Assembly: GCA_027307325.1 (NCBI GenBank)
Contig: DAHUXE010000134.1
Span: 1 to 41,359, forward strand
Direction of reading: 5' to 3'
DNA length: 41,359 nucleotides
Origin: Gammaproteobacteria bacterium
GTDB taxonomy: Bacteria > Pseudomonadota > Gammaproteobacteria > Steroidobacterales > Steroidobacteraceae
Every line of letters starts with the position of its first letter. Positions within the stretch are counted from its first letter, which is position 1. The notes beneath the pieces are model-generated. The model searched no databases. It was given only the letters and a program-made list of their open reading frames with translations, and was not told the origin of the DNA. Below, in pieces: positions 32,520-40,713 of the stretch. The translations under genes were made by a program, and so were the position numbers.

Positions 32520-33527
32520 TCATTCGATGCGCCAGCGGAACGACCAGGCTCCCACGCCGAGGAACACCAGCGTCGTGGCGGCAAGATACAACAGGTTGGG
32601 GGCAATCTGCGCGAGCCCGGCGCCGTCCAGCATCACGGCGCGCGCCGCATCGAGCAGATGCGTGAGCGGAAACACGTGGGCGACCCACTGCACCCAGCGG
32701 GGCGAGCCTTCGAGCGAGAACCAGATCCCCGAAAGCAGCATCATGGGCCAGGTGAGGAGGTTCAAGAGCCCGCCGACCAGCTCCTCGCTGGAGAAGCGCG
32801 CCGCGATCGTGAGCCCGAGCGCGATCATGGACAAGGCGCCGGCCAGCGCGAGCAGCAGCAGCAGTGGCACACTGCCGGCGGAGTGGAAGCCGATGATGGT
32901 GCCGATGCCGGCGTAGAGCACCACCGTGACGAAGAGGATGAGGGTGAGGCGCGAGAGTACCTGCGCGCAGAGAAACTCGAAGGCGGTGAGCGGCGTCGCG
33001 TGCAGCCGCTTGAGGAAACCGCTCTTGCGATAGCGCAGCACCACGTAGCCGACCCCGAACAGGCAGCTGAACATCATGTTCATGCCGAGGATCCCCGGGA
33101 ACAGCCAGTCGATGTAGCGCAGCGCGGCGCCGGTGACCGGCTCACGGTGCGCGGCCGGTTCGGCGGCAAGCAGCAGCTTCTCGACCACGTAGCCCTTCGG
33201 GGAATCGGTATTGACCCAGTAGCGGGTGCCGGCGCCGAAATCGACGAGCAGGTCGATCTGCTGGTGGGTGAGCTTGTGCAGCGCCGCCGCCTGCTCCGGC
33301 AGGGGCACGAACTGCACGTAGCGCTCGGCGAGGAAGGGATGCGCACGGGCGTCGGCGGATGCGCCCAGCAGCCCGACCTTGAACAGCGGGCGCTGCGGGC
33401 CGCCGAACACGAAGCCCATGCCGATCACCAGCATGATCGGCAGCAGCAGCGTGAAGAGCAGCGTGCCGCGGTCGCGCACGAACTCGAGGTTGCGCGCATG
33501 AAACACCGACAGCAGCCGGCGCATCAC
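32520..33527 (-). CDS. ABC-2 type transporter permease
   Basis: 335 residues. N-terminal membrane helix (GTLLFTLLLPIMLVIGMGFV), a periplasmic loop of about 110 residues, then five helices within 150-330 (GILGMNMMFSCLFGVGYVVL; LTLILFVTVVLYAGIGTIIG; SVPLLLLLALAGALSMIALG; LLNLLTWPMMLLSGIWFSLE; LLYLAATTLVFLGVGAWSF), the ABC-2/ABC2_membrane_3 layout. The GTG start at 33527 overlaps the ATPase stop (GTGA); the ATG at 33524 is an alternative. An exporter partner of the upstream ATPase; substrate unknown. Confidence 0.88.
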   Translation of the reverse strand: MMRRLLSVFHARNLEFVRDRGTLLFTLLLPIMLVIGMGFVFGGPQRPLFKVGLLGASADARAHPFLAERYVQFVPLPEQAAALHKLTHQQIDLLVDFGAGTRYWVNTDSPKGYVVEKLLLAAEPAAHREPVTGAALRYIDWLFPGILGMNMMFSCLFGVGYVVLRYRKSGFLKRLHATPLTAFEFLCAQVLSRLTLILFVTVVLYAGIGTIIGFHSAGSVPLLLLLALAGALSMIALGLTIAARFSSEELVGGLLNLLTWPMMLLSGIWFSLEGSPRWVQWVAHVFPLTHLLDAARAVMLDGAGLAQIAPNLLYLAATTLVFLGVGAWSFRWRIE

Positions 33528-34414
33528 GGCCGCAGCTCCTTGCCGGTGAGCTCGAGGAACAGATCCTCGAGATTGGGCGGGCGGATGCGCAGGTTCGTGA
33601 GCGGCACCTGCGCCGCGAGCAGCGTGCGCAGCGTCCCCTCGAGGTCGTCGGTGGTGATCTCGACGCGGTCGCTCGCGTCCATGAGCCGCAGCGGCAGGCT
33701 GCGGGCGGCCGGCGGAAAATCCTGGCGCGGCAGCTCCAGCAGCACGTCGGCGAAATGCTCGCGCAGCAGCCGTCGCGGCGCGCCCTGGGCGACGATCCGG
33801 CCGCGGTCCATGATGGCGATCTCATCACACAGGAGCTCCGCTTCCTCCATGTAGTGGGTCGTCAGGATAATGGTCTTGCGGCGCGCCTTGATGGACTCGA
33901 CCAGCTGCCAGAAATTGCGCCGCGCCTGCGGATCGAGCCCGGTGGTCGGCTCGTCGAGGAACAGCACCGCCGGGTCGTTCACCAGGGCGATGGCGAGCAA
34001 CAGCCGCTGCTGCTGCCCGCCGGAGAGCTTGCGTGCATCGCGGCCGGCGAGCGTCTCGAGCGCACAGATGCGGATCACCTCCTCGACCTCGAGACCGCGG
34101 GTGTAGAGGCCGCGAAACAGGGCGATGCACTGGCGCACGGTGAGGAAATCCTGCAGCGCGGTCTTCTGGAAGAGGATGCCGGCTTCTTCGCGAAAGCGCG
34201 GTCCGAGGGGCTCGCCGCGGTAGCGGACCTCGCCGGAGGTGGGCGTCAGGATCCCCTCCATGATCTCGACCGTCGTGGTCTTGCCGGCACCGTTGGGACC
34301 CAGGAGCCCGAAGCAGATTCCCTCGGGCACGTGGAAGCTGACGCCGTCCACCGCCACGGCGGCGGGGTAGTGCTTGACGAGACTCGAGACCTCGAGCAGA
34401 GGGAGTGCGCTCAC
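33524..34414 (-). CDS. ABC-2 exporter ATPase
   Basis: 296 residues from a GTG. Walker A GPNGAGKTT (39-47), signature LSGGQQQRLLLAIAL, Walker B VLFLDEPTTGLDPQARR, and switch His in ILTTHYMEEAELLCDE, all typical of DrrA/CcmA-like exporters. About 80 residues follow the ATPase core (QDFPPAARSLPLRL ... FLELTGKELRP), as in the drug/polysaccharide export subgroup. It is coupled to the ABC-2 permease by a 4-nt overlap. Divergent from kynA. Confidence 0.92.
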   Translation of the reverse strand: MSALPLLEVSSLVKHYPAAVAVDGVSFHVPEGICFGLLGPNGAGKTTTVEIMEGILTPTSGEVRYRGEPLGPRFREEAGILFQKTALQDFLTVRQCIALFRGLYTRGLEVEEVIRICALETLAGRDARKLSGGQQQRLLLAIALVNDPAVLFLDEPTTGLDPQARRNFWQLVESIKARRKTIILTTHYMEEAELLCDEIAIMDRGRIVAQGAPRRLLREHFADVLLELPRQDFPPAARSLPLRLMDASDRVEITTDDLEGTLRTLLAAQVPLTNLRIRPPNLEDLFLELTGKELRP

Positions 34415-34494
34415 GGTCGCGCGATCCTAGCGGATCGGGGCAGGGACGTCTCCGGGCGGTGTGTCGCCGGGCCTCGACGTGTACCATCGGCCGC

Positions 34495-35352
34495 ATGACA
34501 ACCCGCCAGTACGAAAAATCCGAGCGCGTCGACCTCGCCGACGAGGCCGTGCACTGGGATCTCGGCAGCTCGCTCTCCTATGGTGAATACCTGCACCTCG
34601 ACAAGCTGCTGAGCGCGCAGCACCCGCTGACTGGCGAGCACAACGAGATGCTGTTCATCATCGTGCACCAGGTATCGGAGCTGTGGATGCGCCTCATGCT
34701 GCACGAGCTGACCGCCTCGCTGGAATGCGTACGGCGCGACAATCTCGATCCGGCGCTGAAGATGCTGGCGCGCATCTCGCGCTCGCAGAACCAGCTGATC
34801 TCGGTGTGGGACGTGCTCTCGACGATGACGCCGTTCGAGTACACGGCGTTCCGCAACGCACTGGGGCGCTCCTCCGGCTTCCAGTCGGTGCAGTACCGCA
34901 TGCTGGAATTCCTGTTCGGCAACAAAAACGCCGAGATGCTCGCCGTGCACAAGCGCGACCCGCAGGCCTATGCGGCACTCGAGCGTGCGCTCGCCGAGCC
35001 CTCGCTCTACGACGAGGTGCTGCGGCTCCTCAGCCGCCGCGGCTACGGGATCCCGGAGGACTACCTGTCACGGGATTTCCGCGAGCCCTACGTCGCCAGC
35101 AAGCAGGTCGCGGGCGCGTGGCTCGGGGTCTATCACAACACCGGCAAGGACTGGGATCTCTACGAGCTGGCCGAGCGGCTGGTGGACCTCGACCACAACT
35201 TCCAGCTGTGGCGCGCCCATCACCTGAAGACGGTGGAGCGCATCATCGGCTACAAGCCCGGCACCGGCGGCACCGGCGGCGTGTCTTACCTCGCCAAGGC
35301 GCTCGAGCTCAAGTTCTTTCCGGAGCTGTGGCAGATCCGGACCTCGATGTAG
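34495..35352 (+). CDS. kynA: Tryptophan 2,3-dioxygenase
   Basis: Haem enzyme opening the indole ring of tryptophan to N-formylkynurenine, first step of the kynurenine pathway. 285 residues: LSYGEYLHLDKLLSAQHPLT near residues 22-41, the active-site helix EMLFIIVHQVSELWMRLMLH, SRSQNQLISVWDVLSTMTPFEY, SSGFQSVQYRMLEF, and the substrate loop GTGGTGGVSYL. All bacterial TDO signatures are intact. No kynB or kynU is adjacent. A TACCAT hexamer ends 7 nt before the ATG, so the transcript may be almost leaderless. Confidence 0.95.
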   Translation: MTTRQYEKSERVDLADEAVHWDLGSSLSYGEYLHLDKLLSAQHPLTGEHNEMLFIIVHQVSELWMRLMLHELTASLECVRRDNLDPALKMLARISRSQNQLISVWDVLSTMTPFEYTAFRNALGRSSGFQSVQYRMLEFLFGNKNAEMLAVHKRDPQAYAALERALAEPSLYDEVLRLLSRRGYGIPEDYLSRDFREPYVASKQVAGAWLGVYHNTGKDWDLYELAERLVDLDHNFQLWRAHHLKTVERIIGYKPGTGGTGGVSYLAKALELKFFPELWQIRTSM

Positions 35353-35368
35353 TCCTTTGAATTGCCGG

Positions 35369-35860
35369 CTACGGGACTGTCGGTCGTACCGCCAATACCA
35401 GTATCGCGATAGCCGCCAGGAGCAGCAACCCGAAGCCGACGACCGCCGGCACAAGCCACTGTCGGCCAGAAGCTTCGATCTGTGTCAGCGACACTTCATC
35501 GGCGGGCGCGGTGAAACTCACTAACCCTCGCTTGTAAGCGCGCCACAAGAGCGCGTACGGCACTCCCACCACGAGCAGATAGATCCCGACGCATGACGAG
35601 ACGCTGCCGAGCAGATGCTGCGCCGGTCTGTCGAACGATGCGTAGGCGAACCATGACGCGCAACTCTGCGAGACCACTATCCCGAACACCAGGACGTACA
35701 GGTGCGCAAAATAGAACATCTTCAGGAAGGACTTGATCTTGCGTTCCTCGACCGGGCTCACGAGGTAGCCTCGTTTGCGGGGGTCGCCGGAAAAGACGAC
35801 GACTCGCCCGGATTGGGTATCCCGGAACGAGCGATTCACCATTGCGTCGATGAGACCCAC
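35369..35860 (-). CDS. Small membrane protein of unknown function
   Basis: Not recognised. The GTG at 35860 is preferred because AGGAG lies 9 nt upstream; the open frame reaches 35944. 163 residues start VGLIDAMVNRSFRDTQSGRV, with a soluble N-terminus (VVVFSGDPRKRGYLVSPVEE) and then three membrane helices (FYFAHLYVLVFGIVVSQSCA; LLGSVSSCVGIYLLVVGVPY; WLVPAVVGFGLLLLAAIAIL). Probably an inner-membrane protein. It lies convergent with kynA, 16 nt apart. GC is somewhat lower than in its neighbours. Confidence 0.68.
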   Translation of the reverse strand: MGLIDAMVNRSFRDTQSGRVVVFSGDPRKRGYLVSPVEERKIKSFLKMFYFAHLYVLVFGIVVSQSCASWFAYASFDRPAQHLLGSVSSCVGIYLLVVGVPYALLWRAYKRGLVSFTAPADEVSLTQIEASGRQWLVPAVVGFGLLLLAAIAILVLAVRPTVP

Positions 35861-36068
35861 GATGACTAGCTCCTGCGTGGCGGGCACGTACCCGGCCTTG
35901 CGTGGCAGTGTGGCCCGTGGGTAGTCACACCGGGCTAACCACACGTGCCTCCCACTAAGCCCCTCTTGAGCTCGGGATTCGGTGGATCACCGAGCCGATT
36001 CCTCTCGAGTCTCATCCCGGATCATAAACCGGCGCTGGCTGCCAGCGAGGCCCGGAGCGCGCGTGCGT

Positions 36069-36632
36069 TCATTCACGCAGGCGAATGTCCCCTTCGTTCT
36101 GCGGCCGGCGTCCGCGCTTTCCGGCGTAGGAGGCCCGAATACGCGCAAGGTCCTGCGTCGGGTCTCCCGTAAGGCGCAGGTACGTCTCGATGCCTACGGT
36201 CCTGGTCGCGTAGTCGATGTAACCCAGGCCGAGACACAGGCCGCCGGCAAGTGCGACCCGATAGAAGCCGGATTTCCAGTGATTCGTGTGGGCGCGGGTG
36301 CCCTCGGGAGCCACGCCCAGCCACATCGATTCTGTCCTGGCAAATTCCGCGAGTAATGTGTCCACGAACCCCGAGGGATCGCGTCGATTGACCGGGATGC
36401 CTCCCAGACGCAGCAACAGCCGCCGTACCGGCCAGCGAAACAGTGTGTCCTTGCCAAGCCAGCGCACCTGAAAGCCGGTGGCGATCTTATAGAGGATGCC
36501 GATGAAGAAGTCCCAATTCGAAGTGTGTGGATAGACAACGATGATCCCTTTGGGAGCAGGCGGAGGCACGAACACGAGGCGCCAGCCAAACAGCCGCAAT
36601 AGCAGCCCCGAAACCCGCTGCGCAAACGTCAT
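36069..36632 (-). CDS. PlsC-like lysophospholipid acyltransferase
   Basis: Transfers acyl chains to lysophospholipid-type acceptors at the inner membrane. 187 residues from the ATG at 36632; an upstream start at 36671 is possible, and no strong RBS is seen for either. The HX4D catalytic motif appears as HTSNWDF, the glycerophosphate-binding stretch as LLLRLGGIPVNRRDPSGFVD, and the EGTR motif as APEGTRA. The arrangement fits the short LPLAT family rather than full-length PlsC. No fatty-acid genes are nearby. Confidence 0.82.
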   Translation of the reverse strand: MTFAQRVSGLLLRLFGWRLVFVPPPAPKGIIVVYPHTSNWDFFIGILYKIATGFQVRWLGKDTLFRWPVRRLLLRLGGIPVNRRDPSGFVDTLLAEFARTESMWLGVAPEGTRAHTNHWKSGFYRVALAGGLCLGLGYIDYATRTVGIETYLRLTGDPTQDLARIRASYAGKRGRRPQNEGDIRLRE

Positions 36633-36832
36633 GCGAGGTTGCTGCCTTCCCGGCTCATAGCGCCGACGCAAGCGGCAGCCTCACGCCCCCCCCGCCAACA
36701 GGCCCTTGCCCGACTCCCCCAACGTGACGTTGATGGAATACCGAAGGGGTCGCATTGCGCGAGGGTAGCCGCGATGGGTCAGGCTGGCAAAGTTGGCGAA
36801 CAGCGTCGCCTCGCGGCGGTGAGCAGCCGCCC

Positions 36833-36848
36833 CCTTCACGCGTGAAGG
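36833..36848. promoter_or_regulatory. Perfect 16-bp palindrome upstream of iminopeptidase
   Basis: CCTTCACG-CGTGAAGG is perfectly self-complementary without a spacer, in the 282-bp gap 36633-36914 between the divergent acyltransferase and iminopeptidase genes, 66 bp before the latter's ATG. It could be an operator. The rest of the gap shows no gene, only a C-rich run near 36687. Confidence 0.35.
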
Positions 36849-36914
36849 TGAAGGTCCCGTGCGGCATTTGATGCGTTTCCACTAACGCCGCCGGTCATGT
36901 GAAAATCGGTCCAT

Positions 36915-37946
36915 ATGAAGATCGCAAAGAAACACTCGAAGTCAAAGCCCAGAGATCGCCGCACTCTCTATCCCGCAATCAGGCCCTACCGCAAAGGGTT
37001 GCTGCGCGTATCGGAACTGCACGAAGTCTATTTCGAGGAAAGCGGCAATCGACACGGCAAGCCTGTGATCTTCCTGCATGGTGGACCCGGTGGGGGCACT
37101 GAAGCCAGGATGCGCCGCTTCTTCGATCCCCAACGCTACCGAATCGTCCTGTTTGACCAGCGTGGCTGCGGCAAGAGCCGACCCCATGCGAGCCTTGTCG
37201 ACAACACCACCTGGCACCTGGTGGAAGACATCGAGCGCCTGCGTCAGCACCTGGGAATCGATCGCTGGTTAGTATTCGGCGGATCATGGGGCTCTACTCT
37301 GGCACTGGCCTACGCCGAGACTCATCCCCAAGCCGTAACAGAGCTCATCCTGCGCGGCATCTTCCTGCTGCGGCGCTGGGAAGTGGAATGGCTATACCAG
37401 AACCCATTTGGCACCGGCGCTCAGTTCCCGGAAGGATGGGAGGCCTTCATCAACCACATCCCGCCCGAGGAACGCGGCGACATGATCGGCGCCTACTACA
37501 AACGACTGACGAGCCCGGATCGCAAGGTCATGATTGCGGCCGCCAAGGTCTGGTCGGCCTGGGAAGGCTCCACCATCCACCTGCAACCCGACCCAGGGAC
37601 GGTCGCCTCGTTCAAGAAGGCCGAATACGCCGCCGCGTTCGCCCGGATCGAGTGCCACTACTTCCTGAACAGAGGGTTCATGCGGTCGGACAACCAGCTG
37701 CTGGAGGACCTTGGGCGCATCCGCCACATCCCCGCAGTCATCGTCCACGGCCGCTACGACGTGCTCTGCCCAGCCAGGATTGCCTGGGAGCTGCACCGCT
37801 CCTGGCCGCGAGCCCGGCTGCGCATAGTCCCCGACGCCGGCCACTCCGCCTTCGAACCCGGCATCACGCACGAGCTGGTCGCCGCGACCGATCGCTTCGC
37901 CAGGAAGCCAGCCCGCCGCCGCCGCAGCTTGCGCGCTAAGGCTTAA
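36915..37946 (+). CDS. pip: Proline iminopeptidase
   Basis: Alpha/beta-hydrolase (S33) that removes N-terminal proline. 343 residues: LYPAIRPYRKGLLRVSELHE in the family's N-terminal start, oxyanion-hole HGGPGGG (near residue 55), FDQRGCGKSRPHA, nucleophile Ser in GGSWGSTLALAY, the cap region with EWLYQNPFGTGAQFPEGWEAF, Asp in VHGRYDVLCPA, and His in DAGHSAFEPG. The triad is complete. Cytoplasmic, with an unusually basic C-terminal tail (KPARRRRSLRAKA). Codon use and GC are a little lower than in surrounding genes. Confidence 0.93.
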   Translation: MKIAKKHSKSKPRDRRTLYPAIRPYRKGLLRVSELHEVYFEESGNRHGKPVIFLHGGPGGGTEARMRRFFDPQRYRIVLFDQRGCGKSRPHASLVDNTTWHLVEDIERLRQHLGIDRWLVFGGSWGSTLALAYAETHPQAVTELILRGIFLLRRWEVEWLYQNPFGTGAQFPEGWEAFINHIPPEERGDMIGAYYKRLTSPDRKVMIAAAKVWSAWEGSTIHLQPDPGTVASFKKAEYAAAFARIECHYFLNRGFMRSDNQLLEDLGRIRHIPAVIVHGRYDVLCPARIAWELHRSWPRARLRIVPDAGHSAFEPGITHELVAATDRFARKPARRRRSLRAKA

Positions 37947-38000
37947 CGGACACTCACCCATTTAGCGCGTCATATAAGAACCGAAGCGACTCGAGCAAAA

Positions 38001-38864
38001 ATGATGAATCGTCTGCTGCGCTGGTCGGGCCTGGCGTTGGGAACCGTGGTTGCGCTGGCAATCATCGCCTTCGGGGTCGTGTACATGCTGTCCGAGCGCA
38101 TTCTCGGGCGCACGTACGAGGTGCCCATCGTGGCCGTCTCGATTCCGACCGATCCGGCTGCCATTCTCGAGGGCCGTCGGCTGGCTACTGTCCACGGGTG
38201 TTTCGCAGATTGCCACGGGAAGCAGGGGGAGGGCCGCGTCATGTTCGACCGGCCGATGATCGCCCGCATCGTCGCTCCCAATCTGACCACCGCGGTCCGC
38301 AGATACACCGATGCACAGCTCGCGACCATCATCCGGCAGGGTGTGCGTCCGGGCGGGCGCAGTGTGCTGGTGATGCCTTCGGAGGCGTTTGTTGCGCTGA
38401 CGGACGCAGATCTTGGGAAGATTCTCGCGTATTTGAAGAGTCTGCCGCAGATGGCAGGTCCGGGTCCGCTGGTCTCGCCGGGGCCGCTCGGACGCATTGG
38501 ACTCGTGGCTGGCAAGTTCAAGATGGCGGCACAACTGATTGCCAAAGCCATTCCCCCTCCGGAGGCAACGACCGAAGAGGCGGCGTTCGGACGTTACCTG
38601 GCGCGAACTACCTGCGCCCCGTGCCATGCGAGCGACTTGCGCGGTGCTTCCAATCCGGACTTCACAAGTCCGAGTCTGCAGGTCGTGACCGCGTATTCGC
38701 AGGACGCGTTTACGCAGCTGCTGCGAACGGGCGTAGCACTCGGGGGAAGGAACCTTCGCACGATGAGTCCTTATGCGCGGACGAATCTCTCGCACCTCAC
38801 GGATGCGGAGATAGCCGCCCTGTACGGCTATCTGCACGCGTTGCCTGACGCCGCGGGGCACTGA
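38001..38864 (+). CDS. Membrane-anchored dihaem cytochrome c
   Basis: Periplasmic electron-transfer protein. 287 residues with an uncleaved or signal helix at 8-30 (WSGLALGTVVALAIIAFGVV). There are two cytochrome c domains: haem site 1 is C67-F-A-D-C71-H72, a CX3CH rather than CXXCH spacing, and haem site 2 is C205-A-P-C208-H209. Candidate axial Met ligands lie in VLVMPSEAF and LRTMSPYARTNLSHL. The layout resembles cytochrome subunits of alcohol/aldehyde dehydrogenases, but no partner enzyme is adjacent. The amidohydrolase gene begins 3 nt after its stop, suggesting co-transcription. Confidence 0.88.
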   Translation: MMNRLLRWSGLALGTVVALAIIAFGVVYMLSERILGRTYEVPIVAVSIPTDPAAILEGRRLATVHGCFADCHGKQGEGRVMFDRPMIARIVAPNLTTAVRRYTDAQLATIIRQGVRPGGRSVLVMPSEAFVALTDADLGKILAYLKSLPQMAGPGPLVSPGPLGRIGLVAGKFKMAAQLIAKAIPPPEATTEEAAFGRYLARTTCAPCHASDLRGASNPDFTSPSLQVVTAYSQDAFTQLLRTGVALGGRNLRTMSPYARTNLSHLTDAEIAALYGYLHALPDAAGH

Positions 38865-38867
38865 AGC

Positions 38868-40610
38868 ATGGGGCGCAGGCACGAGCGCGTGTTTCGGACG
38901 GCACTGATCCCGGTCGTTTCCCTCCTCGTGGGACTGATAGGCGTCCTCCCGGCCCCCACCCTGGCCGATACGCCGGCCGACCTCGTGCTACTGCACGGGA
39001 AGATCCACACCCAGGACGCAGGCCGGAGCATCGCGCAGGCGCTCGCGGTGCGTGGCAACACGATCATCGCCGTAGGAGCCGATGAGTCGCTGAGCCGCCT
39101 CATCGGGACTCACACTCGCACCGTCGACCTGCGCGGCCGGGTCGTGCTCCCGGGCATCATCGACGCGCACGTCCATCCGGCCGAAAGTGCACAGGATCTC
39201 GACAAGTGCAGCATGCACGATGAATTGCTGCCACCCGCGGACATCAAGCGAAAAGTAGCCGAGTGCCTGAAGCAGGAGCCGGCGCGGCACACGCCATGGT
39301 TCGAGGTCGTCATGGTGAATGCCTCAGCCCTGACGCTCACGCGACAAGACCTCGATGAGATGTCCGCAGGGCGACCGCTTCTCCTGGAGAGCGGCGATGG
39401 GCACACTGCGTGGGCCAACTCGGCGGCGCTCCATGCGGCCGGCATCGGTGCGCGCACCAAGGACCCCACCGGCGGGCACATCGAGCGCGATGCGAACGGC
39501 CGTCCCACCGGCACGCTGCGCGATGTGGCCGCCGAGATCGTGTTCGCCGCGAAACCCGCGCCGAGCCTCGACTTCGAGGCCGGAATGCTCGACAGGGCGT
39601 TCCAGGCGATGCGGGCGACCGGCATTACGTCCGTGCAGGATGCGGATGCCGATGACCATCTCATGCAACTCTACAAGAGACTCTATGACGAGCATCGGCT
39701 CGACATGCGCGTCCGCGCCAGCTTCGGCTTGAAGCGTACCGACCGGTCGGCCAGGGCCCTGATCGGCGAGGCGCTCAAATTCCGCACGCGATGGGCTATC
39801 GATCCGGAGCATTTGCGCGCGGATGCGATCAAGATCTTCGCCGACGGGGTCATCGAGTACCCCGCGCACACGGCAGCGCTCCTCGAGCCCTACCTGGATG
39901 CGGCGGGCCGCCCGACGGAGGACCGTGGTCCCACTTACTATCCGCAGGAGCACTTGAACAGCATCGTCGCGGCGGCGGATGCCGCCGGCTTCACGGTCCA
40001 TGTTCACGCGATCGGCAATCGCGCCGTGCGCTCCGCGCTCGATGCCTTCGCCTATTCCCGACAGCGCAACGGAGCGCGCGACAACCGCGATCAGATCGCA
40101 CATCTGGAGCTCGTTGACCCGCAGGACGTCCCGCGCTTCAGGGCGCTCGGCGTGATCGCCAATTTCCAGCTCCTATGGGCCGAGCGCGACCCCTACATCG
40201 TCGCTGCCACGCTTGCCTATCTCGGGGCCGAGCGCTCGCGTCACCTCTATCCGGCGCGCTCGCTTCTCGATGCGGGCGCATTGATCGCGGGTGGGAGCGA
40301 CTGGGGCGTCAGCAGCTTCGATGCCTTCGAGGCGATGGAGCACGCTATCACCCGCTGCAAGGCGCGCGGCGGCGAGCCGCTCCTGCCCGAGCAGAGCATT
40401 CCGCTGCAGGTGATCCTCGATGCATACACGGTCAATGCCGCCTACGCGCTCAAGCAGGAGCGCTTCACCGGGAGCCTGGAGAGCGGCAAGCGCGCCGACT
40501 TCATCGTGATCGATCGGGACATCTTCGCGATCGACCCGTTCGCGCTGCATGAAACGCGCGTTGACTCGACGTATCTCGACGGACGCGAGGTGTATGCCGC
40601 ACCGCGCTGA
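38868..40610 (+). CDS. Secreted YtcJ-like amidohydrolase (metallo-hydrolase)
   Basis: Hydrolase of the amidohydrolase superfamily, YtcJ-like group. 580 residues with a signal peptide (FRTALIPVVSLLVGLIGVLP, cleavage after about residue 34). The metal-binding HxH is IIDAHVHPAES; other conserved parts are LLLESGDGHTAWANSAAL, FADGVIEYPAHTAALLEPYL, VHVHAIGNRAVRSALDAF, and IAGGSDWGVSSFDAFEAMEH with the late Asp. It ends with the standard composite-domain strand GKRADFIVIDRDIF. Substrate unknown; imidazolonepropionase-type and N-acyl amino acid hydrolases are the nearest analogues. Periplasmic location inferred. Confidence 0.87.
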   Translation: MGRRHERVFRTALIPVVSLLVGLIGVLPAPTLADTPADLVLLHGKIHTQDAGRSIAQALAVRGNTIIAVGADESLSRLIGTHTRTVDLRGRVVLPGIIDAHVHPAESAQDLDKCSMHDELLPPADIKRKVAECLKQEPARHTPWFEVVMVNASALTLTRQDLDEMSAGRPLLLESGDGHTAWANSAALHAAGIGARTKDPTGGHIERDANGRPTGTLRDVAAEIVFAAKPAPSLDFEAGMLDRAFQAMRATGITSVQDADADDHLMQLYKRLYDEHRLDMRVRASFGLKRTDRSARALIGEALKFRTRWAIDPEHLRADAIKIFADGVIEYPAHTAALLEPYLDAAGRPTEDRGPTYYPQEHLNSIVAAADAAGFTVHVHAIGNRAVRSALDAFAYSRQRNGARDNRDQIAHLELVDPQDVPRFRALGVIANFQLLWAERDPYIVAATLAYLGAERSRHLYPARSLLDAGALIAGGSDWGVSSFDAFEAMEHAITRCKARGGEPLLPEQSIPLQVILDAYTVNAAYALKQERFTGSLESGKRADFIVIDRDIFAIDPFALHETRVDSTYLDGREVYAAPR

Positions 40611-40713
40611 CCGGGGTGGAGGCAGAGCAGGGCGGGAGCGGCACATGCCGTTAGCTTGCGGAGCAGTGTAAAGTAAGGTCTGTCGTCCTTGCTGGCCATT
40701 GTCAGGTGAGTTT

